A stretch of 64,000 bases of DNA from Hydractinia symbiolongicarpus (taxonomy: Eukaryota > Cnidaria > Hydrozoa > Anthoathecata > Hydractiniidae): NCBI RefSeq assembly GCF_029227915.1, contig NC_079875.1:5332001-5396000 (forward strand), given 5' to 3'. Numbering within the stretch: position 1 is the stretch's first letter; the number at the start of each line of letters is the position of its first letter. The notes beneath the pieces are model-generated. The model was not told the DNA's origin, searched no databases, and worked only from the letters and a program-made list of their open reading frames with translations. Positions 28,901 through 40,478 of this stretch are shown here, piece after piece. The translations under genes and the position numbers were made by a program.

Positions 28901-31900
28901 ATTGATCATTTAACATCAAAACAGATAAAATTAATTCTTTTTTAATTGTATAGGTTAACTTTGCAATGACGTTATGACTAGTCTTAACTCGACAATAAAA
29001 GGCAAGAAAATGTTGCATATTCAGCAAACTACAACAAGTTTCTTATACTTGCGCCACACTGATTAGGTGTACTTTCCTGAATGATTTTTGTTTCTGCTGA
29101 AAGTATTTTTCACCTTTGAATGTTAAAGGTTGCATCATGAAAGTTGCCTAGAAAACACTTGATTTAGATGAATCTTTACCTGATACATCTGAACCACCAA
29201 TTCCATTATTTTCTTTGTTTTCTGACAGCATTTTCTTGTCACCTTTTGGTAACTCATTGTTATTTGGTGTAACAGGTGTCATGAATGTGCTAGCAGTTGA
29301 ATTCATAATTTCAGGAGTCATTTGCACATTTCCAGATGGACTGAATGGCTTCAGAGGACTTCGTTGTGGAGAACCACCACTGACGGGTTCATATTCAGCC
29401 TCGGGAAGAAGGCGGTTAGCAGAAATGCTGTCTACAACCCATTCTGACGTTACAATTTTTATTTGCGGTTGAAACTTTGAAGCAAATTCATATTTCCGCT
29501 ATAAAAAACACAATTTAATGTTAGTTATTACTTGAAAGTGTACTTCAGAGTAAATAATTTGATATAGAGGACCAGTAAATAAGAGAGCCATTCGCAGTGC
29601 AAATCAGATTGAAAAGGAGATCACTTCTAGTTTCTGCATTACTTTTTTTGTACCACTTACACTTCAACATAATTTTGTTTTTTCTTCCATTACGTTCTCT
29701 TACTATATTTTGACATGACATGACATGATATGACATGCATAGTTTTCAGTCTAGCGATTAAAGTTACCTGCTGATTAAATGGTAACAGTCAGTTAACTTT
29801 TACCACATGCCTTGTTGAAAAAAAAACAATTCTCTAAATTATCCTTATACAGCTGGAAAAGTTCAACGGTTGGATAAGGGGTGAGTTACAGCAATATTAA
29901 AAAACTCACACCAACTGGTTTGCCAACAATAAGATGAGTACAACTGGCATTCAAGTTTGTTTTGTATCTACCACCATAATAAATAATCATAGCTAGCAGA
30001 GGGTCTCTCTCGACAGTTGGTATCTAAAACAGAGAACAGTAATTATGAGAACAATAACAATAACATATAGAAATTTTTGTTGTCCTGAAAAATATTGTTT
30101 TAATAATACATGTTTTGAATCTAATTTGCCCGTCCCTTTCCAGCCTATAATGGAGTTTAATTTAATTTTATAAAAAAACTCTTTGTGGTGTTAGCTAGCC
30201 TTGCATTTTGTTTGTTAAACAATTTAAAATACTAGTTGACAATTATTTTAAATAATGAACAAAGCTGATGTTTTCGCTTCTTAAAACCTACATATGGCAA
30301 AGTCTGCTAAAGATTCATCCATTTACATTCTATATTTTCTATTATTCATCAATGAAATAATCGAGGGCTGTTTCGGATTTTTTTTCTGATGCCATCATAG
30401 GCTTTCCTCTAGGAGACTCGAAAACTTCTTAATTGGCGCCAAAAGGCCCGATTTGTTAATTTCTAGCTAACATCCTGCATACTCCTGGATAACTGATATC
30501 AATCCATCAATGACCAAAACTTTAACACAGCTGGCACTGTTGCAATGTTTTTATTTTAATTTTTGACATTCATGCTTTATCACAGTCATCATTTTGGCAG
30601 GTATAACCAGTGCTACCATTCTCTATAGAATGTGTCTGCTTCGTAATGACGACGACGATGATGTATATTGTATTAATAACATTTACTTTGCTTTCCACGT
30701 GTATTTTTACAATGGTTAACTTTTGTCACAACAATGTGTATCTATTACAGGTGCGTGATGCACCAGGTGAAAAACTTATGACCAGGCCTGATTATAAGTT
30801 TTTTATCATTTTAGCATCCTCGTGGTGTTGTACTTTAAACTTTTAAAAAACATCAAGTATGTTTGGTGTAGAAGTTTTATATTTAAAATATTTTTATGAG
30901 TCATTTTTAGCCATGGTAACATTTGACAATTGTCTCAAAATCAAATGTTTACAATGCGTTGGTAAAGGAAGAATTTTTGCAAAGACTTACTGCATATGTG
31001 AAAGATTTCGCTGCAGATAAACTCAATTTGTTTTTAGGGGGTTTTATAAATTTGTGAGCTAAAATTTAGACTTACTTGAGATGGACAAGCCACAATGGTA
31101 CTAAATAAACCATCTTTGATTTTTGAAAAAGGACGGTATCTGAAGATCATCAAGGAAAAAAAGTCAGCGCATACCAAACATGTATACAGAAAACAAGTAC
31201 ATCAATACTGTTTTAAATGACACAGATAAAAATGTCAACATGGAAAAGATACGGCAACAACGTCTCACACTTGATAGACATATGTATCCAGTTGGTCTAA
31301 ATAAATGAAAAATTTAAAATAGTTTAAAGAAGGATGAAGATAATAATTAACTATACTTTTACTACATGCATACCCTTAAACAATGAGAAGGACCTTCATC
31401 TCACACAAACAAAACCAAAAGTTTCTAGCTTAAAAATCAATCTTTCTCTGATCAAATCTAGAAAAGGTCAAATATCTTGACCATATGAATACAACCATTT
31501 TGGCTTTCTCTCTATCCAAACTAACCAAACAATCTCTTTAAAAATAAAACGACCTATCTTTTCATGAACAAGCTAGTTTATTTACTCACTGTTACGATTG
31601 GAATTTTGAAATCAACAGCTTGATCATATTGAGGAAAATTACATGTATCAGATATAACAAAATTGACTAATTGAGTCACATAATACTCCCGATGAGCACC
31701 GCCTTCCTTAAGAATTTGCTTCAGCTAAAACATAAAAATACACAATAATAAAAATATTGGAAGCACCGAAGCATAGTGAGTAGTATAATACGGCAGTAGA
31801 TGCAATTAAAAGTAAACATTAGTTGAAAAACTCCAAAAATATATACACATAATATTGCACGAGGTATGTGCCTGAAAAAAATGACTGTTGATCCAATTAA

Positions 31901-31981
31901 GACAACACTTACAGAATCGTTTTCTTCAACCAAAAAGTATTTGACGTCTTTGAATATTTTTTTTACTTTGTCCGTAGCCAT
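19912..31981 (-). CDS. PAXIP1: PAXIP1/PTIP homologue, six BRCT domains, 23 exons
   Basis: PTIP is a nuclear scaffold of the KMT2C/D methyltransferase complexes and of DNA-damage signalling. Exons from the start: 31981-31913, 31724-31590, 31296-31253, 31139-31076, 30023-29910, 29498-29180, 28895-28807, 28599-28504, 28198-28061, 27287-27166, 27020-26938, 26770-26672, 26186-26161, 25876-25832, 25623-25583, 25257-25179, 24542-24474, 22363-22264, 21877-21777, 20746-20666, 20570-20511, 20271-20193, 19988-19912. All are GT-AG with continuous phase, total 2130 nt, 709 aa. BRCT1 = exons 1-4 (FKDVKYFLVEEND), BRCT2 = 5-6 (KIVTSEWVVDSI), BRCT3 = 7-9, BRCT4 = 10-12 (AIEWGIPVTSPKWLGDM), BRCT5 = 16-19 (CTHLVAPK, TRTVKFLSAVSICKFLVAP), BRCT6 = 20-23, ending VYNVELILSGVMKQELEWNL. 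The long Gln-rich linker of vertebrate PTIP is absent; exons 6 and 12-15 provide short Ser/Pro/Lys-rich linkers. Confidence 0.92.
20766..20975. repeat. 35-bp minisatellite, six copies, PAXIP1 intron
   Basis: Six head-to-tail copies of a unit starting ACGTTACCAGTGTGAATAGA and ending GTTAAGTATGAAAT, with few substitutions. It starts 19 bp outside the boundary of the exon at 20746. Confidence 0.9.
21890..22150. repeat. Purine-rich low-complexity tract, PAXIP1 intron
   Basis: AACGAG/AACAAG/ACGAGAA-type runs over about 260 bp. No coding sign on either strand. Confidence 0.6.
23390..23700. repeat. Degenerate satellite of ACGACTACGACG-type units, PAXIP1 intron
   Basis: At least three imperfect long repeats carry ACGACTACGACGAAAACATC, CGATTACGA(C/T)GAAA, ACCACCAAA and TGACGTCAA. 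The antisense Val/Phe-rich frames here are an artefact of the repeat. Confidence 0.65.
26278..26405. mobile_element. MITE with GGT(T/C)GGTTT inverted ends, PAXIP1 intron
   Basis: Both ends fold back over about 40 bp: GGTTGGTTTCCAATAAACTC ... CAACAGTTG on the left, and the reverse complement of a CAACTGTTG ... AAAACCGACC stretch on the right. The centre is made of repeated CAACTGT(C/T)GTGCAACTG units. Confidence 0.65.
26521..26600. repeat. Solo end of the same GGTTTCCA element
   Basis: GCGACTGTTGTGCGATTGTTG-type repeats followed by a TGGAAACCGACTATAA arm, related to the right arm of the 26278-26405 element. Confidence 0.5.
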
Positions 31982-32005
31982 GTTACAAGCCAGAATTCAT
32001 TTTTA

Positions 32006-34155
32006 TCTAACAAAAGTATACAACATGCATGACATTATATCCAAACCAATGTGTGTTTATAAGGATAATTGTATAACACAGAGATATCTCTTTTATAACA
32101 AAATTTCACCAATTTTTTCTGTGTAGGCTCTGGAAACTTTTAAAAAGTGAGGTTGGGATAAAATGACAAAAAAAATTTTATTTATAAACTATAGGAAGCC
32201 TGGTACATTTCCATATAATTATATCACAGCATCTTTTTTATATACATAAAACATGAAAATCAAACCACTTGGCCCTGGACAAAAGATAATATTTTTAAGG
32301 AAAAAGGGGTACAGAGCTTTTTTTGAATTTTAAGAAACTTAGTTGAATTCCAGGAAGTTTTTTTTAATTTAACATATGTCATTTAGTACAGATAAAAAAT
32401 AAATAATAACATGTAATACACAACAATTATGCTACAAAATTCATCCTTATAGATGAGATGCTAATGTCACTGCATTATGTAAATACTAGTTGGTGGCCCA
32501 TGGAAAAATCCACGGGTTCGCCCGTCCTTTTTATAGCGCATTGTGTCTCGCTTCTCTTGCGGTACTATTTTTGTGTGACAGACAGACGTATACGGGTATC
32601 ATAATATAGAGCAAAACTTATCTATTGCAATACAAATTCAAGATTTATGCATAAGTTTATACAACCCTTGCATATCCAAATTATGAATTGATTTCAAAGC
32701 AAAAGAACAAATTGAAAACGACTTTGAAACGATATAACATATTGACAACAAAATGATAACACAACAAATTTAAAAAAAGTTTTTAAAACCATTTGCATAA
32801 ACATCTAAACAAACTGAAATATGCAAAAATATAGTTTAAACCATTTTAAATTTGTTTACATGTAATTTTAACTACAATATTATTTATAACTCAACCAATT
32901 CAAACACTAAGTACTTTTCAGGCTCATCATGGAAACGGCTCTTCAGGAAAAAAATGTGATTCTTATCCTTCAGAATTGACTTGTGTAGAAGTTTAAACAT
33001 CTTTTTTGCTTATTTGATTATATAACTCTGGGAGTTTCACGAAGAAAACAACGCACATGCTACAAATCGCAAGCGTGAATCCATATTGGAGAATTTGTGC
33101 ATGTCTTTTTTTTCTTTTTTTTATTACACTTTATAGAGAACTTAAGTAGTGTAAAAGTGTGACATATATTAACAAAACACATTGTTTTTCTGTAGAAAGT
33201 AACTTTTAACGAGTATATATATACTGCATGATGACAAACACTGCTGAACAAAGAGAGCATGCATTTACATTGTATTAAAAATAAAACAGGTCCCTCAATA
33301 TGTTGTGGCAAAAAAACTTTATATACCGTTGATTTGCATAACATTTCAAGATAAAAAAAAAGAATTGAAATAATTCTCACACAAGCATTTTTAATACAGT
33401 TAGGTGTTTGACAATAATATAATTTCTATGAGTACATGTAAAAAAAAATAATATTGAAATTATACTCAAGAATAATATTGGAAGTTGTAAAACCACAAGA
33501 AGACACAAACAACGCTTTAATAAATAACACTCAATTTTTAATCGAATAGTAAGAAAAAAATGTTCTAAAATAGCTTTGCAGGCGAACATCCTAATTTTTC
33601 ATGAAGAAGTGAATTTTTTACACATGCGATGGTTCACACATCTGGATAGCATTTGCATGTATTTGGGTCCAAGCGTGTGCGATCGCATGCGTCTTAGGGA
33701 ATTCCCTGTAACTTCCTAAATTTTGGAAATGAATTTTATGGACATGGTTAGAGTTAGTTTTTTAATAATACAACATAGTAGCTAAATATAACACATAACA
33801 CGACACTTTTATGTCACAACTATCTTATTGAAGAACAGACTTTCCAAAATAGTGGCATATAAAAAGTGAAAACTTAGGTAATTTAGGATACTGATTTTTA
33901 GGAAAAATGAGAATTTTTTGACTGAAATAGAAAAAAATAGGATACTTAAGACCAATGGATGTCCTGTGTTTCGATTCCTTTTATATAATCTAAACAGATA
34001 TATTTAAAAATATTGCTTTTCACATAAAATCCTCTGAGTGAAGCATTTCAATGATATTCCTCCTTTTTGTATTATACATATACAATTTAAATATTTTGTA
34101 TATACAATTAATAACTTGAGCAACTTTAACTAATTCTAGTATAACTTCTAACTAA
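32006..34155. other. Spacer between PAXIP1 and RCAN
   Basis: Promoter side of PAXIP1 and 3' side of RCAN. AT-rich with no supported gene. It contains the dispersed repeat at 32484-32609. Confidence 0.5.
32484..32609 (+). repeat. Dispersed ACTAGT...CCACGGGTTCGCCCG repeat, copy 1
   Basis: Starts ACTAGTTGGTGGCCCATGGA, contains an AAATCCACGGGTTCGCCCGTCC core and ends GACAGACAGACG ... ATAATATAG. A second copy lies at 35660. It is a short non-coding interspersed element. Confidence 0.6.
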
Positions 34156-34758
34156 TCAACTCTCTTTAACAGGGGGCCTTTTTGTTTGCACTTCTTTTCT
34201 CGGTAGACAATTGATATTCTTGAGTGGCTTTTCATTTAAAGAGGTTGGATTTTCACACCCCATCACGACTATACTTGGTGTTGAATCAGTTCTGGGTATT
34301 AGCTCAACTGTTTTTCCTGGCATTTCCATACCCGCAACTGCAGTCAGAAGATCATAGTTCACCACTGGTATAGGTTCTTCTTTTTGACTCCATCCAACAG
34401 GTGGCGAGGCCGGTGGAGATATGAGAAACAGTTTTTCTGCTTGAGGTAATTTCAAAAAATCCTCTCCAACCTTTTTCGCCTCTTCTTTAAAATAAATCTT
34501 CAAAGAGACACCTTTAAATTCTTGTCCATGAACCATTTCTTTAGCTAGTAACATGCTGTTAATTTTAGTAAAGTTAATAATAATTCTTTGAAATCCTGGA
34601 AGGTACACAAAACTCACATCCCCAAAGTGTTTAAATAGGTTTTCAAATGCTGTTTTAGTGTTGTCGTTTGTGAATATATTATTTGGAAGATTTCTGGCTA
34701 TTAGACTTGTAGAATTTTCTTCACATTCAAGACACTCTGCTGCTTCTCCTAATGCCAT
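34156..34758 (-). CDS. RCAN: Calcipressin / regulator of calcineurin (RCAN), single coding exon
   Basis: RCAN proteins bind and modulate the phosphatase calcineurin. The start at 34758 (MALGEAAECLE) gives 200 aa. Residues about 15-90 form the RRM-like fold (SLIARNLPNNIF ... GVSLKIYF). The family signature FLISPPASPPVGW follows, then the conserved VVNYDLL segment and a TPSIVVMGCE strand matching the TPSVVVH region of the family. The C-terminal TKRPP is compatible with the TxxP-type calcineurin contact. A TTTTTCAG acceptor-like site lies 17 nt upstream of the ATG, so a 5' UTR intron or trans-spliced leader is likely. The absence of coding introns is unlike vertebrate RCAN and unlike the neighbouring genes. 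Confidence 0.9.
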   Translation of the reverse strand: MALGEAAECLECEENSTSLIARNLPNNIFTNDNTKTAFENLFKHFGDVSFVYLPGFQRIIINFTKINSMLLAKEMVHGQEFKGVSLKIYFKEEAKKVGEDFLKLPQAEKLFLISPPASPPVGWSQKEEPIPVVNYDLLTAVAGMEMPGKTVELIPRTDSTPSIVVMGCENPTSLNEKPLKNINCLPRKEVQTKRPPVKES

Positions 34759-35659
34759 TATATTTATTTTTTTTAACTGAAAAATAAATAAAAAACTAGT
34801 CACACACTATTCCACATTGCTATGACTGCCAGCATTAAAGTAATGAAATTAACTTGATCAGGCAGTCAAGGTAAACATCTAATTAGGCTACAGTTGCCTA
34901 TAGGCCACACCACAGTTATTTCAGTCATATCACATATAGGAGATGTAGCTTATAGACCTTAATAATTCTTATACTTCGTGCAGAAGACGGGAGTTCAATT
35001 CAGTGCCTAAACATTAACCCCAGCCATGTGATGGAAATGAAGGAGATAGCACATTTTGTTGGCTGTGATTCTTGGATCAGGCCGCTTGCAGTTGATTCTT
35101 CAATCATGGTAAATCACTGTATATATTTGTATCACGCCAAAAATAATTCACTATTACAAAAAAATTAAAAATATAAAAATATATAGTTGAAGTATTTATT
35201 TCATTCATTACAAAACCATGTTACGTATATACTCACAAGAAAGCATTGTGGCTTCCTTCACTATTTCCAGGCTAGCCTTGTTTCTATGGTATCAAAACAT
35301 GCAATTTTTAATTCTTCGATTTACTGTGTCTACAATGGAGGAGGGTCACATCAGACACGCAGTTAATATTTTTTTGTTGCAAAGGAAAAAAATGATATAT
35401 AGTATATATGTCTAACTAAATAAATGTTTGGACAAACTCGTTCTGTTTTGAATTATTAAAATAACTAGCTGTCAAGGTGAAAAGATAAAGTACTTGCATG
35501 CTCAAAAACTTGCTTTTCTTTGCAGGAAGAATTTTTCATGTGTTGTTTTGAAAGTTATACAGCAAGAATTATTCCCAAAAGTTACAACATTTTGTGTGTC
35601 TCACTACTGTGCTTACCATTTTGCATGACAGACACAATAAGGTACTGTAATATAGATAT

Positions 35660-35875
35660 ACTAGTCGTTGCCTGTGGAAAAATCCACGGGTTCGCCCGTC
35701 CTTTATATTTACCCGTCGCAACAAAGCGGATAAAATATATCGCATTTGATATTCGTGTTTCCGTAGCTCGATTTTTTAACTCAGCGGGGGGGTCCGCGCA
35801 GAGACAGACAAAATACGACTATTATAATAGAGACTAGCAGGGGGACCCGGGCGTCGCACGCCGGGGTAAGCCACA
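35660..35875 (+). repeat. Dispersed ACTAGT...CCACGGGTTCGCCCG repeat, copy 2
   Basis: Shares the TGGAAAAATCCACGGGTTCG core and the GACAGAC ... ATAATAGAGACTAG tail with copy 1. It is followed directly by ACTAGCAGGGGGACCCGGGC, which looks like the head of a second unit. Confidence 0.6.
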
Positions 35876-37503
35876 AATAAAAGTGTTATTCAGCATTTAA
35901 AAAAACCCTATTGCAGAATAAATATAAGAACCGTAAACTATGACACACATTCAGGTAGAGCACTCTAGTACAGGTATACATGTCAGTGAAAGCTCAAAAA
36001 TCAATGTTACTCTGGGCAGTGCGCTTAGTACAGGTAAACAATGTCTCACATTTAAGTAGGTACAATACCTTTTTCTAAAAAGAAACTTAATCGCAGCTTC
36101 GGTTTAACAGGTCTGGCTGAATGCAGGAATCTTTTTTAAATTATTTTACATTGATTTTAAATTTTTTTTAAGACGAATGCTGCTTAAACGGGAGAATATT
36201 CTTTTAAACAGGAGTACGGGAGGGTATGCTCAAAACCAGGAGTCTCCCACCTAAAACGGGAGGGTTGGAACATATGATATACTGTAAATATATAAAACTT
36301 TTTTGAAATACTGAATAACACGGAAATCGCACATTTTAGTTTCATTGCAACAAATTACCATGAATGAGGTGGCCTTACAATGAATAGCCTAGTGTGACTA
36401 TGATTTAAAAATGCTTTTACAATTCCAGGTAGCTTTGCAGTCAAGTTATTGCAGAACGAGAAAGTAGACACTTTAGGTTATGTGTTATCTGCCATATTTA
36501 ATATTTTCTCTGCTAAAGTTTGATTATTTGAAGCCCAAGCCAATTAAAAGGGGCAAGAGCAACCACTTTTGTGCATCAAGAGACACATCTAATTCTGAGA
36601 AATGGGATATAAAACTAACTGCTCCCTACAGTTAGCTTAGCTAGCTAGCTATATCCAAATACCTTTGTCATTTTTGTTTACAATGATCAGAAAAGCCATA
36701 TGTTTAACCAGGAGGCAATAATAGGTTGGCTCATTGGCTTGTTCGCCAAGCTCTAGCTACTAAAAATAAAACCTATAGTCTAGCTATATCTGTTGGAAAC
36801 AGGCTAGAATGTATAACATTATATATAAACATAAAACATAAAAAAGCACAAAGTATAAAAGAGCACTCTGTAATATTTTAACTATTCCAATTTAAGGCGG
36901 CCATTTTTATTTAGTATGGTCATGCGTTAAAACCCTGGCGGTCCAGTTTTGCACAGGAAACCTCTTGCGCCCAAATCACTTCTCGTTTCCACCCATTTTT
37001 GTGACTACGGTATTTGACATATGGGCGTATATTACAAAGAAGAGACAAAGTTCAAGACTGGTTACAATTATCTTATAGCGTTCTATATATCGCCGTGGTC
37101 AGTTAGTAGGAGTAATTATATCAAGAATGGTTCAAGAAGGGAGTATTTCAGTTGTGATTTTGACAGTAGTGACCGGAACTTTTTTTTTAAATAAGTTTGC
37201 ATCGAATTCCAATCATTAATGCAGTGACAAGTAACGGATATCTTTTCATACGCAGTTGTATATGGTAAAGTCATATTGTTTCGGGGGAATCTGGTTTGAT
37301 GTTGGTGGGATTTTTTAGCAGAAAGAATAAATTCATCAAATAACGTTAAGCAGGTTGCGTTGTTAAGAAAATCGTGTACGAACAGACAATTTGAGATAGT
37401 CACGAACTCTTAGAATGTTTGATAGTTTAAATAGTGGTTTGGAAGATTCATAATGTTTTTTAAAATGTATAATTTGAAGTGCTTTGTCTTGAATACTTTA
37501 AGA

Positions 37504-37564
37504 GCAGAAATTTTCGCGGGCCGAAATTTTGGCGATTTTCGCCCCTTTTCGCGAAAATTTCTGC
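37504..37564. repeat. Perfect 15-bp inverted repeat, 31-nt loop
   Basis: GCAGAAATTTTCGCG at 37504-37518 pairs with CGCGAAAATTTCTGC at 37550-37564. TTTCGCG-rich sequence continues to about 37610. Non-coding, probably a fold-back repeat. Confidence 0.6.
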
Positions 37565-38354
37565 CCTGTAAGAAATTTAACCTGAAATTCGCGAAAGTTT
37601 TTTCCAAGTTTAAAACCCGAAAACTCTTAATTAACGAGTGCTCCAAGGACAAGGGTAGAAATAAGAGAATCACAACGGAAAAATTACTAACCCTAAAAAT
37701 GGCTGCAAAGCCCTGAACCAATTGTTTGCCACACCCCTAATTCCATAATGGGAGATTTTCTTTAGAGAGAATGTAAGATGCTAGGTTACATTGAAGAGGG
37801 ACGATTCCAACCCCTTCCCCCTCCCCTTTCCCAAATTGAATCAAACTTGGCACACTTGTTACGTTAAAATAAGGAAAAAAAATGGTAACAAATAAATTTT
37901 TGCTTTGTCAGCACTTTTTCTGTCATCGAAAGCTTGAAATTTTTTCAAAATGCCACTATCTGCTTAAAATTCAATTATTTTTATTCTAGAACGAATTTTC
38001 ACATTCTGTTTGAAGTTTCTGAAAACAAAATGAAAGGTATTTATAGATTTTTACATCGTTCGCATGAGAAATTGATAAAAATGGCACGTAGATCCGGTTT
38101 TAATCACGTATCCATCACGTGTTTAGAAGGATTCTACGTTTAGGTAGTTAGCCACTATTAAAGCCTGTGAGAGGTACGGGACCTAAAATTTTGGCATGCA
38201 TGTGTCTAATAGATAAATAGTGAAACTCAGTTAGCATCATAGCCATGAAACAGCATAAAGGAGTTAAAAAAAACTGTCAGGGGTGGCTATCCAAGCGTTT
38301 GCTTCGTATACGAACGAGATAAATTAAACTAGAAAGACACTTTTGGATTTCTTC

Positions 38355-38453
38355 ATCCTCGTCCCAACGGCTTGTTGCCTATGCCAAATCTGCTAGCGCT
38401 TACTGACGCCCACCTCGATGTCAAAAAAGCAAAGAGCCCTGGGGACGAGGTTG
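38355..38453. mobile_element. CTCGTCCC-family MITE copy
   Basis: CCTCGTCCC at the left and CCCTGGGGACGAGGTTGG at the right form partial inverted ends of an element of about 100 bp. Confidence 0.6.
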
Positions 38454-40383
38454 GTGTTTCTAAGAAAGACCTGCATTATTATCTCTTATTTCAGTTGATA
38501 TAGGAACTTTTTATTTGATTTCTCTACCTGTTTCAATAACCCTACAAAAACATATTGTGTGCTCCATCTTTGTCATTTTACCGCCATTCCCCACTAAATT
38601 CATGGTATGTAGGCAGACATACAAGCACAATATTAAAACATAAACTATAACTATTAAACACAATAATCGTACCAAACGTTGATTACATGGCTTTCTTGCT
38701 CAGGTCATCACAATTTTATCACTGTCCTGATGTTAGATGCCCTGCAAACAAGATTGCTAATCATCAGTTAAAAATACACATGAAGACATCATTAAGCATG
38801 TGTTCTGCTCTCAAGCCTTTTTTTTGGAGTTCATAAAAGTGATTCCAAATTTGCAGTTGGTAATAAATAAGGTGCTAGTTCGTGCCATGAGCTCGACCGT
38901 TGTTTACTTACAAACAAAGTTATAAAATCTCTGCGATGGAGCAGCACCGATAACAAGCCTGCATTTATAGACACAGACCATATAAAAATCTAGTTACGCA
39001 CACATCCTTCTTTTCAAACACGATTTCTCTGGCGATAAGATCTCTTCTACGGTAAGAATTTTTTTTAATAAAATAGTTTAATAAGCCAAGAAAATGCTTT
39101 TGGGATATATAATATTTTATCGACTTCGTTTAGTCAATCCCTTATGCAATTTCACGAATAAAAAAAGACTTAGGTATAGCAGAATAAAACCTGCATCTGG
39201 CAAGATGTAAAGAACATTGTCTTATAAAGAACCTTTCTAACGGCTAACTTTCTTCTCTTGCAGTATATCAGCCGTCTTAAATAACTTTGCATTTCGTGTT
39301 TACATCTCCAATTATAATAATAAAATAATGATTGGAAACGAGAACTTTGCTTTTTAAAATTTCACCGTGGTATAATTTTTCTATACTGTGCTCTTAAACT
39401 TGCCCGCTAGCCACTTTAGGGGGTAGCCTTGTGCAGTAACATTTTCACTAGAAAAACACAGAGAGTTAGTAATCCACGTTCTTATAAAGAAAACGCATGT
39501 ACGCACAAAGCAACCTCGTTTCCAGCGCATGGGGACGCGGTTGGTCACAAAGTTCATATGTTGTATTGTTTGTTTTTTATAAGCAAATGAAATTCAAAAT
39601 TACGCTGGGTTATGCTTATGCAAAAAGGACAATGAATGAAAACACGTTATTCTCCTTAGTGTTATGCGTACATGTTTCTTCCTAATTTGAATATATCTCC
39701 GTAATGTTTGGCTAACCTTCCTAAAATTGTCGATCTCGCGGAACAGAGGAGTACCACGACAAAACTAAGACGTTATCCGCTTACAGCTGCTACCGTAAAA
39801 AGGCTTATAGTACGTCTTATATCATAGAGATATATAATAAATATTTTTATGATGTTAAACAAAAGAACAGCAGCAAGACTGAAAGTAGAATTAAACAAGT
39901 AGGTCATAAGACAAGTTAATCGGCATAGTGGTGTTAGAGTTCATTATATAAGGAATTATATTTCCAAAGATAACAATTTTATTCAATTTAGCACACCAAC
40001 CTACAGATTAATTTAAACAAAAGATACTAATGCTTTTTATTTAATATGTCTACATTTTTTCAGCCATTCCAAACCTCATTTTTTACGAATATATTTAAAT
40101 AAAAATATTTGCATGTGAAAATCGTTTATTAGACCAATTGTTTTATATTATTAATGGCATCAAAATATTTGTTCAAAAAGGCGGGAAAATATTATTATTA
40201 TGGGAGGTGGTTTTCTTTAAAAATTATGGAAAAATAAATTTTCATCATTATTAAAATTGCGGGAGAATGATGTTTTTTTATTTGTATGTTGACATTTTGC
40301 AAAAATATTTAACGTCGAAACGTAGCCTAGAATGAACTCGCTTGTTTATGATATGACAATATTAATCAATGACTGAACAGATC

Positions 40384-40478
40384 AACCTCATCCCCAGGGT
40401 CTTGTGGCCCCTGAGCCGTTATTACGGAGTGGCCAATCAACTTCGTCAACAAGGCAAAATGCCCTGGGAATGAGGTTG
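40384..40478. mobile_element. CTCGTCCC-family MITE, most complete copy
   Basis: CAACCTCATCCCCAGGG at 40384 and CCCTGGGAATGAGGTTG ending at 40478 are inverted ends with one mismatch around a core with TTATTACGGAGTGGCCAATC. At 95 bp it is the clearest member of a family also seen near 12.1, 13.2, 14.9, 17.27, 38.4 and 39.5 kb. Confidence 0.7.

Noticed and set aside
37410-37721. Overlapping 87- and 103-codon frames on both strands
   Set aside because: They sit on the TTTCGCG inverted repeat; the two strands mirror each other and neither looks like protein.
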